Part shown: positions 26,876 through 34,950 of the stretch, in pieces
Layout of the letters: the number at the start of each line of letters is the position of its first letter
Numbering within the stretch: the first letter of the stretch is position 1
Assembly (NCBI RefSeq): GCF_030412915.1
Contig: NZ_JAUHJR010000001.1
Location: 496,001 to 560,000, forward strand
Source of the DNA: Nocardioides abyssi
Lineage (GTDB): Bacteria; Actinomycetota; Actinomycetes; Propionibacteriales; Nocardioidaceae
Length of the DNA: 64,000 bases
Direction of reading: 5' to 3'
Notes under the pieces: model-generated
Database searches by the model: none
What the model was told of the DNA's origin: nothing
The model's input: the letters and a program-made list of their open reading frames with translations, nothing else
Program-made: the position numbers and the translations under genes

Positions 26876-29797
26876 ATGCGAAGCAGCGGCATCAGGAAGG
26901 GCCTGGCGGGCTCCGCCATCACGGCCCTGGCAGTGACCGGCGTACCGCTCATGGCGGGCACCGCGAACGCCGTACCTCTCGACAACCAGGTGCAGGCACT
27001 GACCTTGCTCACCGGCGACGGTGACGAGACCCTGTCCTTCGCCAACGACGGCACCAACACCACCGAGTCGCTCGTGGCGGTCGCGCCCAGCGGCGTCACC
27101 TCGGTCACCTTCCAGTACCGCCGTGGCACCACCGGCGACTGGCAGAACATCGGCGGCGCGGTCACCCGCAACGCCGACGGCGCCTTCGTCACGGAGTGGA
27201 CCCAGCCGAACGACGTCCGGGCAGGTGACACCGTCGAGCTCCGCGCCGTGCCGAACACCGGTGAGGCCAACGCGGTCACGGAATCCGCGACGGTGGCCGC
27301 CGCGGGCCAGCCGTCCGTCGAGCTCGGCACCGAGGGGAACCTCGGCTACTACCGCGACCAGATCGACGGCGACGGCAACGTGGCGGTGCGCGGCACCACC
27401 TCGGGTCCGACGACCGGTATCTCGGTGACCGACGAGTTCAACGGCGGCACGGTGGCCGACCTCGCGTCCACCCAGCCCCAGGGTGGCGGCACCTCCACCT
27501 TCTCTGGCGTGCTCAAGTACGCCGGGGACGACTACCCGTTCTCCTCGGGCACCGAGGCCAACCAGGTGGCGCTGACCGCGGCCGCCGGGACGGACGAGGA
27601 CACCGAGGCCTCGACGTACTACCTGCAGACGGTCCGCACGGTGACCGCGACGCCGGCGCGCACCAACATCCCGACCGGCGGTACGACGTCCGCGACCGTG
27701 ACCGTGGTCGACCAGAACAACAACCCGGTCGCCGGCGCCAACGTCGGGTTCACCCGCGACGAGAACACCACCGACACCACCCCCGCCCAGGACAACCAGC
27801 GGGCCGGCGAGACCGACGCCAACGGACAGGTCACCTTGACCGGGCTCGGCGCCGGGACCTACGTCGTGTACGCCGACACCAACGGCACCGCAGGCCTCCA
27901 GGACGCTGACGTCAAGGCGTCCTTGTTCACCCTCGGTGCCTACCAGCAGCAGCCGACCACCGTGAGCGTCGCCGCCGAGCCCAACCGCAACGCGTACGAC
28001 CTCGACGAGCTGGAGGACACGACGTTCACCGCGTCGGTCGACGACCAGCAGGGCAACGGCGTGCAGAACCAGCCGGTGCAGTACCGCTGGACGGTCGACC
28101 CGGCCGGGCCGGGCGCCAACCAGTCGACGGAGTGGACCAGCACCACGGGGCAGACGAACGCTGAGGGCGAGGTGACGATCCCGTTCGCCAACCCGGCCGG
28201 CAGCACGCAGGTGCCCGGCGCCTACACCCTCGAGGTGCGCCGCCCGAACGTCGGCGGCACCGGCCTCATCAACGGCACGCCGCTGACCTTCCAGGCCGCC
28301 GAGTCCGAGATCACCTTCGCCGAGGGGGCGAGCGCGAACGCTCCGGTCAACGGCACCTACACGGTGGTCGGCCGCCTCGCGCTGACCGGGACCGGCGGCG
28401 CCAACCTCGCCGGCCGCACCGTGACGATCACCGAGACCGGCACGGGCGACGTGTCGTTCGCCCCGAGCGCGCAGCAGCCGAACGGCACCACGGTGACCGG
28501 CACGACCGCGACGGCGACCACGGACGCGAACGGCGAGTTCCGCGTGGTGCTCAACGACCCGACGGTGGCGCCGAACGTGCCGCCGACCCCCGAGTCGACC
28601 GTCGTCAACGCCGTGGCCCAGGACCTCCAGGGCACCGGCGACGCCGCCACCGCGGACGCCGCCGGCCAGCTCACGGTCAACTTCGCGCAGCAGGCGCAGG
28701 TCGGCTCGATCGACGTCGCGGTGGACTCGCTGTTCGAGGGCAACCCCGCCCCCGGCAAGCCGGTCGACCTGGACATCACCGTCCGCGGCCAGGGCCAGAA
28801 CGGCCAGCCGGGCGCCGCGCTCGGCGACGTACCGGTCACCGTCTCGGTCGACAAGGGCTTCCTCAGCCCGAACGCCGAGACCCAGGACGACCTGGCGCTC
28901 GACCCGGAGAACGACGACGCCGGCGACCTGTTCGGCGTCTACCAGGACCTCGGGCAGCAGGAGGAGGTCTCGACGGCCGACGCCGGTGACGCCACCGGTA
29001 CGACGGGCGTCGTGGCCACCATCGGCCGCGACGAGGGCTTCGACGACGACGGTCGCGTGACGGCGACGATCACCGTCACCGCGGGCGGCGTCACGGAGAC
29101 CGAGACGGTCACGTTCGACTCGCGCAACGCGCTGAACATCGAGGAGGTCGAGCTCGCCCGCCGCGGCGGCGACGGCGCCGCGACCATCGGCCAGGACGTG
29201 CGGTTCAACCTGTTCGCCCGCGACCAGTTCGGCAACCTCGTCGGTGACCGCGAGGCCACCATCAGCGACGACACGGCCGAGGCCGAGATCCGCACCGACG
29301 GCGAGTTCAACCGGACGACCACGGACTTCACCGCGTCCAACGCGGCCGTGATCGCCACCTCGCAGAACGAGGTCGTGCAGACCCTCACCGCCGCGATCAG
29401 CGGGGCGCCGCGCACGACGGTCAACGCCACCGGCGACCCGGTGACCGAGACCCGCACGGCGACCGCCGACTCCGAGCCGATCACCTGGCAGAAGAGCGCT
29501 CCGGTCGACCCGGAGAAGCAGACGATCATCGCCAAGCTCACCGGCCAGAACAACGGTGGCAAGCGCGACGTCGTCAAGGTCAAGACCCGGAAGATCGCGG
29601 CCGGTGCCAAGGTCAAGCTCTTCCGCATCCAGAACGGCAAGCGCAAGCTGATGCAGACCGCGACGCTCAACAAGAACGGCGCCAAGACGTTCCGCATCGG
29701 CGACAAGAACGGCAAGGGCTTCACGACGTACGTCGCGAAGGTCCAGCCGCAGAAGGCCCACAAGGGCGACCTGACGAACAAGAAGCGCGTGCGCTGA
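26876..29797 (+). CDS. Large secreted Ig-like repeat protein B
   Basis: This 973-residue protein is a paralogue of protein A in plan. The N-terminus MRSSGIRKGLAGSAITALAV closely matches MNSSGIKRGLAVSAISALAV of protein A, and the signal peptide ends near AGTANA-VP. About eight beta-sandwich segments follow, including Big_1-like ones (VAGANVGFTRDENTT..TDANGQVTLTGLGAGTYVVYA). The C-terminal 80 residues (KVKLFRIQNGKRKLMQTATL..TYVAKVQPQ) match the Lys-rich module of A. ATG 26876 has GGAGG 9 bases upstream; the TTG three codons earlier is less likely. Codon use is fully GC-ending, unlike A. It is probably a surface fibre or cell-envelope protein. Confidence 0.85.
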   Translation: MRSSGIRKGLAGSAITALAVTGVPLMAGTANAVPLDNQVQALTLLTGDGDETLSFANDGTNTTESLVAVAPSGVTSVTFQYRRGTTGDWQNIGGAVTRNADGAFVTEWTQPNDVRAGDTVELRAVPNTGEANAVTESATVAAAGQPSVELGTEGNLGYYRDQIDGDGNVAVRGTTSGPTTGISVTDEFNGGTVADLASTQPQGGGTSTFSGVLKYAGDDYPFSSGTEANQVALTAAAGTDEDTEASTYYLQTVRTVTATPARTNIPTGGTTSATVTVVDQNNNPVAGANVGFTRDENTTDTTPAQDNQRAGETDANGQVTLTGLGAGTYVVYADTNGTAGLQDADVKASLFTLGAYQQQPTTVSVAAEPNRNAYDLDELEDTTFTASVDDQQGNGVQNQPVQYRWTVDPAGPGANQSTEWTSTTGQTNAEGEVTIPFANPAGSTQVPGAYTLEVRRPNVGGTGLINGTPLTFQAAESEITFAEGASANAPVNGTYTVVGRLALTGTGGANLAGRTVTITETGTGDVSFAPSAQQPNGTTVTGTTATATTDANGEFRVVLNDPTVAPNVPPTPESTVVNAVAQDLQGTGDAATADAAGQLTVNFAQQAQVGSIDVAVDSLFEGNPAPGKPVDLDITVRGQGQNGQPGAALGDVPVTVSVDKGFLSPNAETQDDLALDPENDDAGDLFGVYQDLGQQEEVSTADAGDATGTTGVVATIGRDEGFDDDGRVTATITVTAGGVTETETVTFDSRNALNIEEVELARRGGDGAATIGQDVRFNLFARDQFGNLVGDREATISDDTAEAEIRTDGEFNRTTTDFTASNAAVIATSQNEVVQTLTAAISGAPRTTVNATGDPVTETRTATADSEPITWQKSAPVDPEKQTIIAKLTGQNNGGKRDVVKVKTRKIAAGAKVKLFRIQNGKRKLMQTATLNKNGAKTFRIGDKNGKGFTTYVAKVQPQKAHKGDLTNKKRVR

Positions 29798-29842
29798 CCC
29801 GTTCGCCAGCCGGTCCCTGACGTCGCTGCCAGGGGCCACACC

Positions 29843-29876
29843 GACCGGCCGTCCTCCCTCGGGAGGGCGGCCGGTC
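29843..29876. terminator. Hairpin after secreted protein B
   Basis: A 16-base stem GACCGGCCGTCCTCCC / GGGAGGGCGGCCGGTC with one G-T pair stands 45 bases after the stop. The rest of the 356-base gap up to 30154 holds one genome repeat copy and little else. Confidence 0.75.
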
Positions 29877-30022
29877 GTCGTTCACGCCGGCCGACCGGGC
29901 CTGTGGCAGCCGACCTCCGGCCTGCGGGCCGCAGGTCATCGCGGTGGAGCAACTAGGGGGAGAGGTACGCCGTGGGTCGCGGCTGCTTCCCGGCTCCCGG
30001 CTAGCGCTTCCCGGCCCATCTC

Positions 30023-30061
30023 GGCTGGTTGAGGAGGGCCGCCAGGCCCGTCTCGAAACCC
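30023..30061 (+). repeat. Palindromic genome repeat copy
   Basis: This is a full copy from GGCTGGTTGAGGAGGGCC to CGTCTCGAAACCC, upstream of the HNH endonuclease gene. The inner arm GGCCGCCAGGCC differs from the GCGCGC core seen in other copies. Confidence 0.8.
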
Positions 30062-30153
30062 GCCGAGAAATTGGTCGACGTTGTTGTCCGAATTGTGGTC
30101 TGACCTGGGGAAACAGGCCCGTGACTGTCGGTGGTCGCTGCTTGAGTAGACCC

Positions 30154-31413
30154 ATGGCCAAGGACTCCCGACACAGTGCGCACCCGGTGTGCCGTGCGGT
30201 CGCGAAGTCCCGCAAGCAGGCCCGCTCGGCGTGCGGCACGCACTTGTGGCAGATGTCCGACGACGAGGTCTCGACCGCTCTGCTGGAGGCGACCCGGCTC
30301 CGTGCCCAGGTCGAGGCGCTCGAGCTGCGCCTGGCAGCGGAGGCCGACCGTCGGTCGGTCGGGGACAAGGTCGGCGCGACCGACACGGCGTCGTGGTGGG
30401 GACACGAGACCCGCCAGGACCGACCCGCGGCGAAGCGGCGCATGCGGCTGGCCGACTCCCTGGACCGCCACACCCCTACGTCCGCTGCGTTGGCGGAGGG
30501 CGCGATCAGCGTCGACCACGCCAGGGTCATCACCGAGTGCGTCGACAAGTTCCCCGACGACCTGGCCGACCCGACCATCCCCGAGCGCGCCGAGAAGCAC
30601 CTGCTCAACGAGGCGCTCGACCGCGACCCCAAGTCGCTCGCCATCCTTGCCAAGCACGTCCTCACCGTCGTCGCCCCGGAGATCGGCGAGGAACGCGACG
30701 CCCGCGCGCTGGAGCGCGAGGAACGCGAAGCGCGCGCGAATTCGTGGCTGACGATGTGCCCCGACGGCAAGGGCTCGGTGCGCGGGAAGTTCTCCATCCC
30801 CACGCTGCACGGCGAGATGCTCAAGAAGATGCTGCTCGCGTTCGCCGCCCCCAAGCACCAGAACGCCACCAAGGAGAAGTCGGAGCCTGAGGTAGAGCGT
30901 CGGCCGTCACCGGAGCGGATGGGGGACGCGTTCTGCGAGCTCCTCGAACGCCTCCCCGCCGACAAGCTCCCCCAGCTCGGCGGCCTCAACGCCTCCGTCG
31001 TCGTCCTCCTCGACTACTCAGGCCTCCGGAGCGACGTCGGTCGCGCCACGCTCGAGTCCGGCGAACCAATCTCGGCAGCCATGGCGCGGCGGACGGCCTG
31101 CGAAGCAGGGCTCGTCCCCGCCGTGCTGGGCACCCGCAACGAGCTCCTCGACCTCGGCCGCACGGCCAGGCTGTTCTCCGGCGCGCAACGCCGCGGCATG
31201 GCGATCACCCAACGCACGTGCACCGCCACCGGCTGCGACTGGCCGGCGCACCTGTGCCACGCCCACCACGACGACAGCTGGCTCCGCGGCGGCCGGACGG
31301 ATCTCGCCAACGGCCGGCTGCTGTGTCCGAGGCACCACGCCCGCATCCACGACCCGAGGTTCGAGACCACGATCCACCCTGACAACCAGGTGTCGTTCCA
31401 CATGCGGACGTAG
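30154..31413 (+). CDS. DUF222 and HNH endonuclease domain protein
   Basis: This is a 419-residue protein. The N-terminal ~290 residues are the helical DUF222 region (DEVSTALLEATRLRAQVEAL, then ALAEGAISVDHARVI and RPSPERMGDAF). The C-terminal HNH domain has CTATGCDWPAHLCHAHH near residue 352, then WLRGGRTDLANGRLLCPRHH, with the Cys pairs and His expected for zinc and catalysis. Nocardioides and Mycobacterium genomes carry many such genes (13E12-type). Their role is not settled; a DNA-nicking or mobility-linked role is often suggested. ATG 30154 is chosen because the longer frame runs through a genome repeat. A large repeat array follows directly. Confidence 0.88.
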   Translation: MAKDSRHSAHPVCRAVAKSRKQARSACGTHLWQMSDDEVSTALLEATRLRAQVEALELRLAAEADRRSVGDKVGATDTASWWGHETRQDRPAAKRRMRLADSLDRHTPTSAALAEGAISVDHARVITECVDKFPDDLADPTIPERAEKHLLNEALDRDPKSLAILAKHVLTVVAPEIGEERDARALEREEREARANSWLTMCPDGKGSVRGKFSIPTLHGEMLKKMLLAFAAPKHQNATKEKSEPEVERRPSPERMGDAFCELLERLPADKLPQLGGLNASVVVLLDYSGLRSDVGRATLESGEPISAAMARRTACEAGLVPAVLGTRNELLDLGRTARLFSGAQRRGMAITQRTCTATGCDWPAHLCHAHHDDSWLRGGRTDLANGRLLCPRHHARIHDPRFETTIHPDNQVSFHMRT

Positions 31414-31458
31414 GCGGCACCACTCGTCCTTCCTCCCGACGCCCTGCGCACCTCACCG

Positions 31459-31707
31459 GGTTTCGAGACGCGCGCCAGCGCGCGCTCCTCAACCAGCAGG
31501 AAGCGCTCGACCAGCGCGCGCTCCTCAACCAGCAGGAGACGCGCCAGCGCGCGCTCCTCAACCAGCTGGAGACGCGCCAGCGCGCGCTCCTCAACCAGCA
31601 GGAGGCGCTCGACCAGCGCGCGCTCCTCAACCAGCAGGAGGCGCTCGACCAGGCGCGCGCTCCTCAACCAGCAGGAGGCGCTCGACCAGCGCGCGCTCCT
31701 CAGATAC
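31459..31707. repeat. Tandem array of seven palindromic genome repeat units
   Basis: The unit GCGCGCTCCTCAACCAGCAGG recurs with CTCCTC beginning at 31485, 31521, 31554, 31587, 31623, 31660 and 31696, a spacing of 33-37 bases. Linkers alternate between GAGACGCGCCA and AGGCGCTCGACCA. The first unit retains the GGGTTTCGAGACGCGCGCC end of single copies elsewhere. The last unit is altered to CTCAGATACCAGG and contains the stop codon of the gene on the other strand. The array fills the gap between that gene and the HNH gene. It is not CRISPR, as there are no unique spacers. Confidence 0.9.
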
Positions 31708-32887
31708 CAGGTGGGGCGACGGCCGAGCGGGGGACGGCGACGACCCACCGGCGGCGGGGGTGCTCGGTGACGGTCCACACCAGGTCGTCCGGGGGTGACC
31801 AGGTGATGTCCTCCGGGCCCATGGGCAGCGCGCGGCGGTGGCGGCGGAACGAGCCGGGGCGGCCGGCGTACAGGGAGCCGGACGCCCACGGCCCGTGCGA
31901 GGTCGTCACCAGGTACGACCCGGCGGCCGTGACCGCGCCCTGCATGCCGGCGAGGCCGGCGTCGTCGATGGCGGCCGGGCGGGCGAAGCCGTCCTCGTCG
32001 AGCGCGGGCAGGCCGCCCTCGTCGAGCGGGTAGTGGGCGAAGCGGCGGGTCTGCTTGCGACGGCCGTACTCGCCGGCCAGCAGGCCGGGCGGGTCGACGG
32101 ACCGGTCGAGGGAGAGGAAGGAGTAGCGCAACCGCTCGACGCCCTCCTCGGCCGCAGCGCGGTAGGCGAACCGGACCGGCAGCACCCAGCGGTAGCCGTA
32201 CAGCGAGTCGCCCTCCACCGGCGCCCACATCAGGTCGTCGAGGCGGACGGTGACGAAGCCGCGCGCGGTGGCAGCGACGTGGACGTAGGGACCGCGCCAG
32301 ACGATCCCGCCGGCGTGCACCCGCAGCGGCTCGAGGTGCACCTCGCCGTCGCGCAGGCGCGGGACGACGAGGAGCACGTGGCGGTAGCGGCGGGTGGCGA
32401 GGTCGACGAAGGTCAGCCGCGAGCCCTGGCCGCCGTCGTGCCCGGCGGGTTTCGAGACAGGCGCTTGCGCGCCTTCCTCAACCAGCCGATCGGGCGCTTG
32501 CGCGCCTTCCTCAACCAGCCGATCGGGCGCTTGCGCGCCTTCCTCAACCAGCCGGGCGGCGGGGGCCTTGGCGTACCAGGACGCGAGGAGCACCCGCCGT
32601 CCGTGCACGAGCCCGGTGCCGTCGGTGGCGTCGGCGGAGGTGGTGACGCCCTGCGGCCACCAGAGCGGGTCGCGCCGGTCGGCGGCGTCCCAGGTGAACG
32701 AGCGGCGGACCTTGCGGCCCAGCACGCGGCCGAGCGGTCCACGTCGGCCGCGGCGGCCGGTCGCGGGCAGGTCGGCGAGGAAGTCGGCGAGGTCGACCCG
32801 CCCGCCGCCGCTGCGGGCGAGCCGGGCGGCGAGGGCGTCGATCTCGGCGACGTTCTCCGCCGTCCGGGTCAGGTGCACTCCGGTCAT
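31700..32887 (-). CDS. Protein of unknown function carrying an in-frame genome repeat
   Basis: This is a 395-residue protein without signal peptide or membrane segment. It has many aromatic and charged residues, and motifs such as RRSFTWDAADRRDPLWWPQG near 62 and YGYRWVLPVRFAYR near 235. It resembles a conserved actinobacterial hypothetical family that I cannot name. At residues about 112-147 it contains RLVEEGAQAPD three times, encoded by three tandem 33-base genome repeat copies. This inserts about 35 residues into an otherwise ordinary protein. Its TGA stop lies in the last unit of the downstream repeat array. The start at 32887 follows a leaderless TAAGGT. Confidence 0.8.
   Translation of the reverse strand: MTGVHLTRTAENVAEIDALAARLARSGGGRVDLADFLADLPATGRRGRRGPLGRVLGRKVRRSFTWDAADRRDPLWWPQGVTTSADATDGTGLVHGRRVLLASWYAKAPAARLVEEGAQAPDRLVEEGAQAPDRLVEEGAQAPVSKPAGHDGGQGSRLTFVDLATRRYRHVLLVVPRLRDGEVHLEPLRVHAGGIVWRGPYVHVAATARGFVTVRLDDLMWAPVEGDSLYGYRWVLPVRFAYRAAAEEGVERLRYSFLSLDRSVDPPGLLAGEYGRRKQTRRFAHYPLDEGGLPALDEDGFARPAAIDDAGLAGMQGAVTAAGSYLVTTSHGPWASGSLYAGRPGSFRRHRRALPMGPEDITWSPPDDLVWTVTEHPRRRWVVAVPRSAVAPPGI
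32448..32553 (-). repeat. Genome repeat triplet inside a coding sequence, in frame
   Basis: GGTTTCGAGACAGGCGCTTGC begins a standard repeat copy on the plus strand. The unit CTTCCTCAACCAGCCGATC then recurs at 32473, 32506 and 32539, exactly 33 bases apart. Read on the gene strand this is 11 codons per unit with no stop, so the host gene stays open. The TGA that the consensus GGTTGAGG could create is avoided, because the gene reads that segment as CTG GTT GAG. Confidence 0.9.
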
Positions 32888-32893
32888 GGGTCG

Positions 32894-32903
32894 ACCTTAG
32901 GGT
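32894..32903. promoter_or_regulatory. Overlapping bidirectional leaderless promoter
   Basis: Only 23 bases separate the divergent starts 32887 and 32911. TAGGGT (32898-32903) serves the plus-strand NUDIX gene with 7 bases to GTG. TAAGGT (minus strand, 32899-32894) serves the other gene with 6 bases to ATG. The two hexamers share bases 32898-32899, so RNA polymerase cannot occupy both at once. Confidence 0.6.
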
Positions 32904-32910
32904 TCGACGG

Positions 32911-33597
32911 GTGAGGCAACTGGTGGTCGCAGGCGCGGTCGTGCGCGGGGGACGGGTGCTCGCCGCCCGGCGCACGCGGCCCCCCGAGGCGGCCGGCCGG
33001 TGGGAGCTCCCCGGCGGCAAGGTCGAGCCGGGGGAGCGGCCCGACGACGCGCTCGCGCGGGAGCTGCGCGAGGAGCTCGCCGTCGACGTCGAGGTGGTCC
33101 GCTGGCTCGCCGGCGTCGTACCCGTCGGCGAGGCCCACGAGCTGCGCGCCGCCCTGGTCCGCCTCACCGGCGAGGTCGACCAGCTCGAGCCCGACGGCGA
33201 CACCCACGACCGGCTGCGCTGGCTGGGCCCCGACGAGCTGGACGAGGTGGACTGGCTCGAGCCGGACCGGCCCTTCCTGGCCGAGGTCGCCCACGAGCTG
33301 CACCAGGCTGCGCCGACGCTGCGCGGGGTGTTCTTCGACGAGGACGACGCGGCGCAGGCCGCGCGGCGGCTGCGCGGCGACGGGTACGACGCCCACGTCG
33401 AGCGGGAGCGGCTGGCCGGCGAGGACGACGACGAGGACCACCCCTGGGCGGTGCTCACCGACGCGCCGGCCGTCGCCCTGGAGCTGCTCGTCGACGAGCT
33501 CGACGGCTGGCTCGACCTCGAGGAGGAACAGGACACGACGGCCGTCGGTTCACCCCTCGAGCTCCCGACGACCCCTCGCCGGATCAAGCGTCCCTGA
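32911..33597 (+). CDS. NUDIX hydrolase, MutT-like
   Basis: This is a 228-residue protein. The first ~130 residues form a NUDIX domain with the box at about residues 32-54 (GGKVEPGE followed by ARELREEL). Key glutamates for magnesium are present. LAARRTRPPEAAGRWELPGG matches MutT-type 8-oxo-dGTP/8-oxo-GTP diphosphatases. The C-terminal ~95 residues are acidic (FDEDDAAQAARRLRGDGYDA, EDDDEDHPW) and unlike the core; they look like a second small alpha/beta domain. A role in cleaning oxidised nucleotides is likely. It has no ribosome-binding site and is probably leaderless. Confidence 0.87.
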   Translation: MRQLVVAGAVVRGGRVLAARRTRPPEAAGRWELPGGKVEPGERPDDALARELREELAVDVEVVRWLAGVVPVGEAHELRAALVRLTGEVDQLEPDGDTHDRLRWLGPDELDEVDWLEPDRPFLAEVAHELHQAAPTLRGVFFDEDDAAQAARRLRGDGYDAHVERERLAGEDDDEDHPWAVLTDAPAVALELLVDELDGWLDLEEEQDTTAVGSPLELPTTPRRIKRP

Positions 33598-33609
33598 CCT
33601 CCGACTACC

Positions 33610-33615
33610 TAGGAT
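33610..33615 (+). promoter_or_regulatory. -10 element TAGGAT, leaderless promoter of mshB
   Basis: TAGGAT ends 7 bases before ATG 33623 and there is no ribosome-binding site in the 25 bases between the genes. The pattern matches the other leaderless starts in this window. Confidence 0.5.
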
Positions 33616-33622
33616 CACCTCC

Positions 33623-34555
33623 ATGCCCGAGCGCCCCGAGCAGCCCCAGCACCGCCTGCTCCTCGTCCACGCCCACCCCGACGACGAGACGATCGGGCAG
33701 GGCGCGACGATGGCCAAGTACGTCGCCGAGGGCCGCGGCGTCACGCTGGTGACCTGCACGGCCGGCGAGATGGGCGAGATCCTCGTCCCGGACCTCGAGC
33801 ACCTGGCCGCCGACAAGGAGGACCGCCTCGGCGAGCACCGCCGCGGCGAGATCGCCGACGCGATGGCCGAGCTCGGTGTCACCGACCACCGCTGGCTCGG
33901 CGGGTTCGGCACCTACCGCGACTCCGGCATGGCCTGGCACCCCGACGGCCACGCGATCGGCGACCCCGAGGTCATCGCCAAGCACCCCAACGCCTTCTGG
34001 AACGCCGACCTCACCGAGGCCGCCGACCACCTCGTCCGGGTCATCCGCGAGGTGCGCCCGCAGGTGCTCGTCACCTACGACCAGTTCGGCGGCTACGGCC
34101 ACCCCGACCACATCCAGGCCCACCGGGTCGCGATGTACGCCGCGCAGCTCGCCGCCGTGCCGTCGTACAAGTCGGACCTCGGCGAGCCGTGGGACATCGC
34201 CAAGATCTACTGGGGCGCGATGTCGGAGAGCCGGATGCGCCAGGGGCTGCGGATGCTCCGCGAGGCCGGCGACACCACGTCGTTCGAGGGCATGGACCCC
34301 GACGGCCCGCTGCCGCACTTCGTCACCCCCGATGAGAACCTCGCCGCCGGCGTGGACGCCACCGACTTCGTCGACCGCAAGATGGCCGCGCTCAAGGCCT
34401 ACCCGACGCAGGTGACGACCGACGGGCCCTTCTTCGCGCTCAGCAACAACGTCGGCGCGACCGCGTGGGGCCTGGAGTTCTACCGGATCGCGAAGGGCCA
34501 GCTGGGCCCCGTCGGCGACGACGGGCTCGAGACCGACCTGTTCGCCGGGCTCTGA
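33623..34555 (+). CDS. mshB: N-acetyl-1-D-myo-inositol-2-amino-2-deoxy-alpha-D-glucopyranoside deacetylase
   Basis: This 310-residue zinc deacetylase makes GlcN-Ins for mycothiol, the main actinobacterial thiol. It has the PIG-L fold motif VHAHPDDETIGQGA near residue 14 (His, Asp-Asp zinc and catalytic residues), GTYRDSGM near 97, YDQFGGYGHPDH near 152 (third zinc histidine) and ALSNN plus ETDLFAGL at the end. These are all as in M. tuberculosis MshB (Rv1170). The related conjugate amidase Mca is less likely given the C-terminal match. It is followed by a small membrane gene and a VanW protein. Confidence 0.88.
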   Translation: MPERPEQPQHRLLLVHAHPDDETIGQGATMAKYVAEGRGVTLVTCTAGEMGEILVPDLEHLAADKEDRLGEHRRGEIADAMAELGVTDHRWLGGFGTYRDSGMAWHPDGHAIGDPEVIAKHPNAFWNADLTEAADHLVRVIREVRPQVLVTYDQFGGYGHPDHIQAHRVAMYAAQLAAVPSYKSDLGEPWDIAKIYWGAMSESRMRQGLRMLREAGDTTSFEGMDPDGPLPHFVTPDENLAAGVDATDFVDRKMAALKAYPTQVTTDGPFFALSNNVGATAWGLEFYRIAKGQLGPVGDDGLETDLFAGL

Positions 34556-34568
34556 CCCGCCGGCCGAC

Positions 34569-34925
34569 GTGAGGGTCGTGGTCGCGGTCGGCCTGCTGCT
34601 GGGCTCCGTCGTCCTCTCGGCGCTCCTGGGAGCCGCGGTCGCCGTCGCGTCGGTGGCCCTCCACCAGCTGTGGTGGGGGTTGCTGCTCGGGGTCGCCGCG
34701 TCGGCCGCCGCCGTGGTCGCGCTGCCGGCGCGCTGGACCACCCGGCCCCCCTACGCCCTGGGGTACGCCGCCGTGCTGGCGACCACCCTGCAGGAGCGGC
34801 CCGAGGGCGACTTCCTGGTGCCGGCCGGCGGCGCGGGCTACCTGCTGCTCGGCCTGGCGCTGGTGCTGCTCGTGGTCGCGGTCGCGACGCTGCCGCGCCC
34901 GGGCCGGTCGGCTCCCGCCGGCTGA
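34569..34925 (+). CDS. Small membrane protein, DUF6113-like
   Basis: This 118-residue protein has three to four hydrophobic helices (VVVAVGLLLGSVVLSALLG, LWWGLLLGVAASAAAVVALP, GGAGYLLLGLALVLLVVAVA) and a short conserved loop PEGDFLVPAGGAGY. It starts at GTG 34569, only 13 bases after mshB, so it is probably co-transcribed. Small proteins of this kind next to mshB in other actinobacteria are called DUF6113; that assignment is from memory. Function unknown. Confidence 0.75.
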   Translation: MRVVVAVGLLLGSVVLSALLGAAVAVASVALHQLWWGLLLGVAASAAAVVALPARWTTRPPYALGYAAVLATTLQERPEGDFLVPAGGAGYLLLGLALVLLVVAVATLPRPGRSAPAG

Positions 34926-34937
34926 GACACCTCTTCC

Positions 34938-34943
34938 TACACT
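34938..34943 (+). promoter_or_regulatory. -10 element TACACT, leaderless promoter of the VanW gene
   Basis: TACACT ends 7 bases before GTG 34951, with no ribosome-binding site in the 25-base gap. It suggests a separate transcript for the VanW protein. Confidence 0.5.
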
Positions 34944-34950
34944 GGGCGCC

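Noticed and set aside
26708-29839. Minus-strand reading frame of about 1043 codons opposite secreted protein B
   Set aside because: It is an antisense shadow. The plus strand has a signal peptide, ribosome-binding site and repeat domains, while the minus translation is low-complexity Arg/Gly/Val text without motifs.
31459-31707. CRISPR array
   Set aside because: Units are about 33-37 bases from start to start with nearly no unique spacer between them, the linkers are themselves repeated, and no cas gene is near. The same unit occurs singly at many other places in the window.
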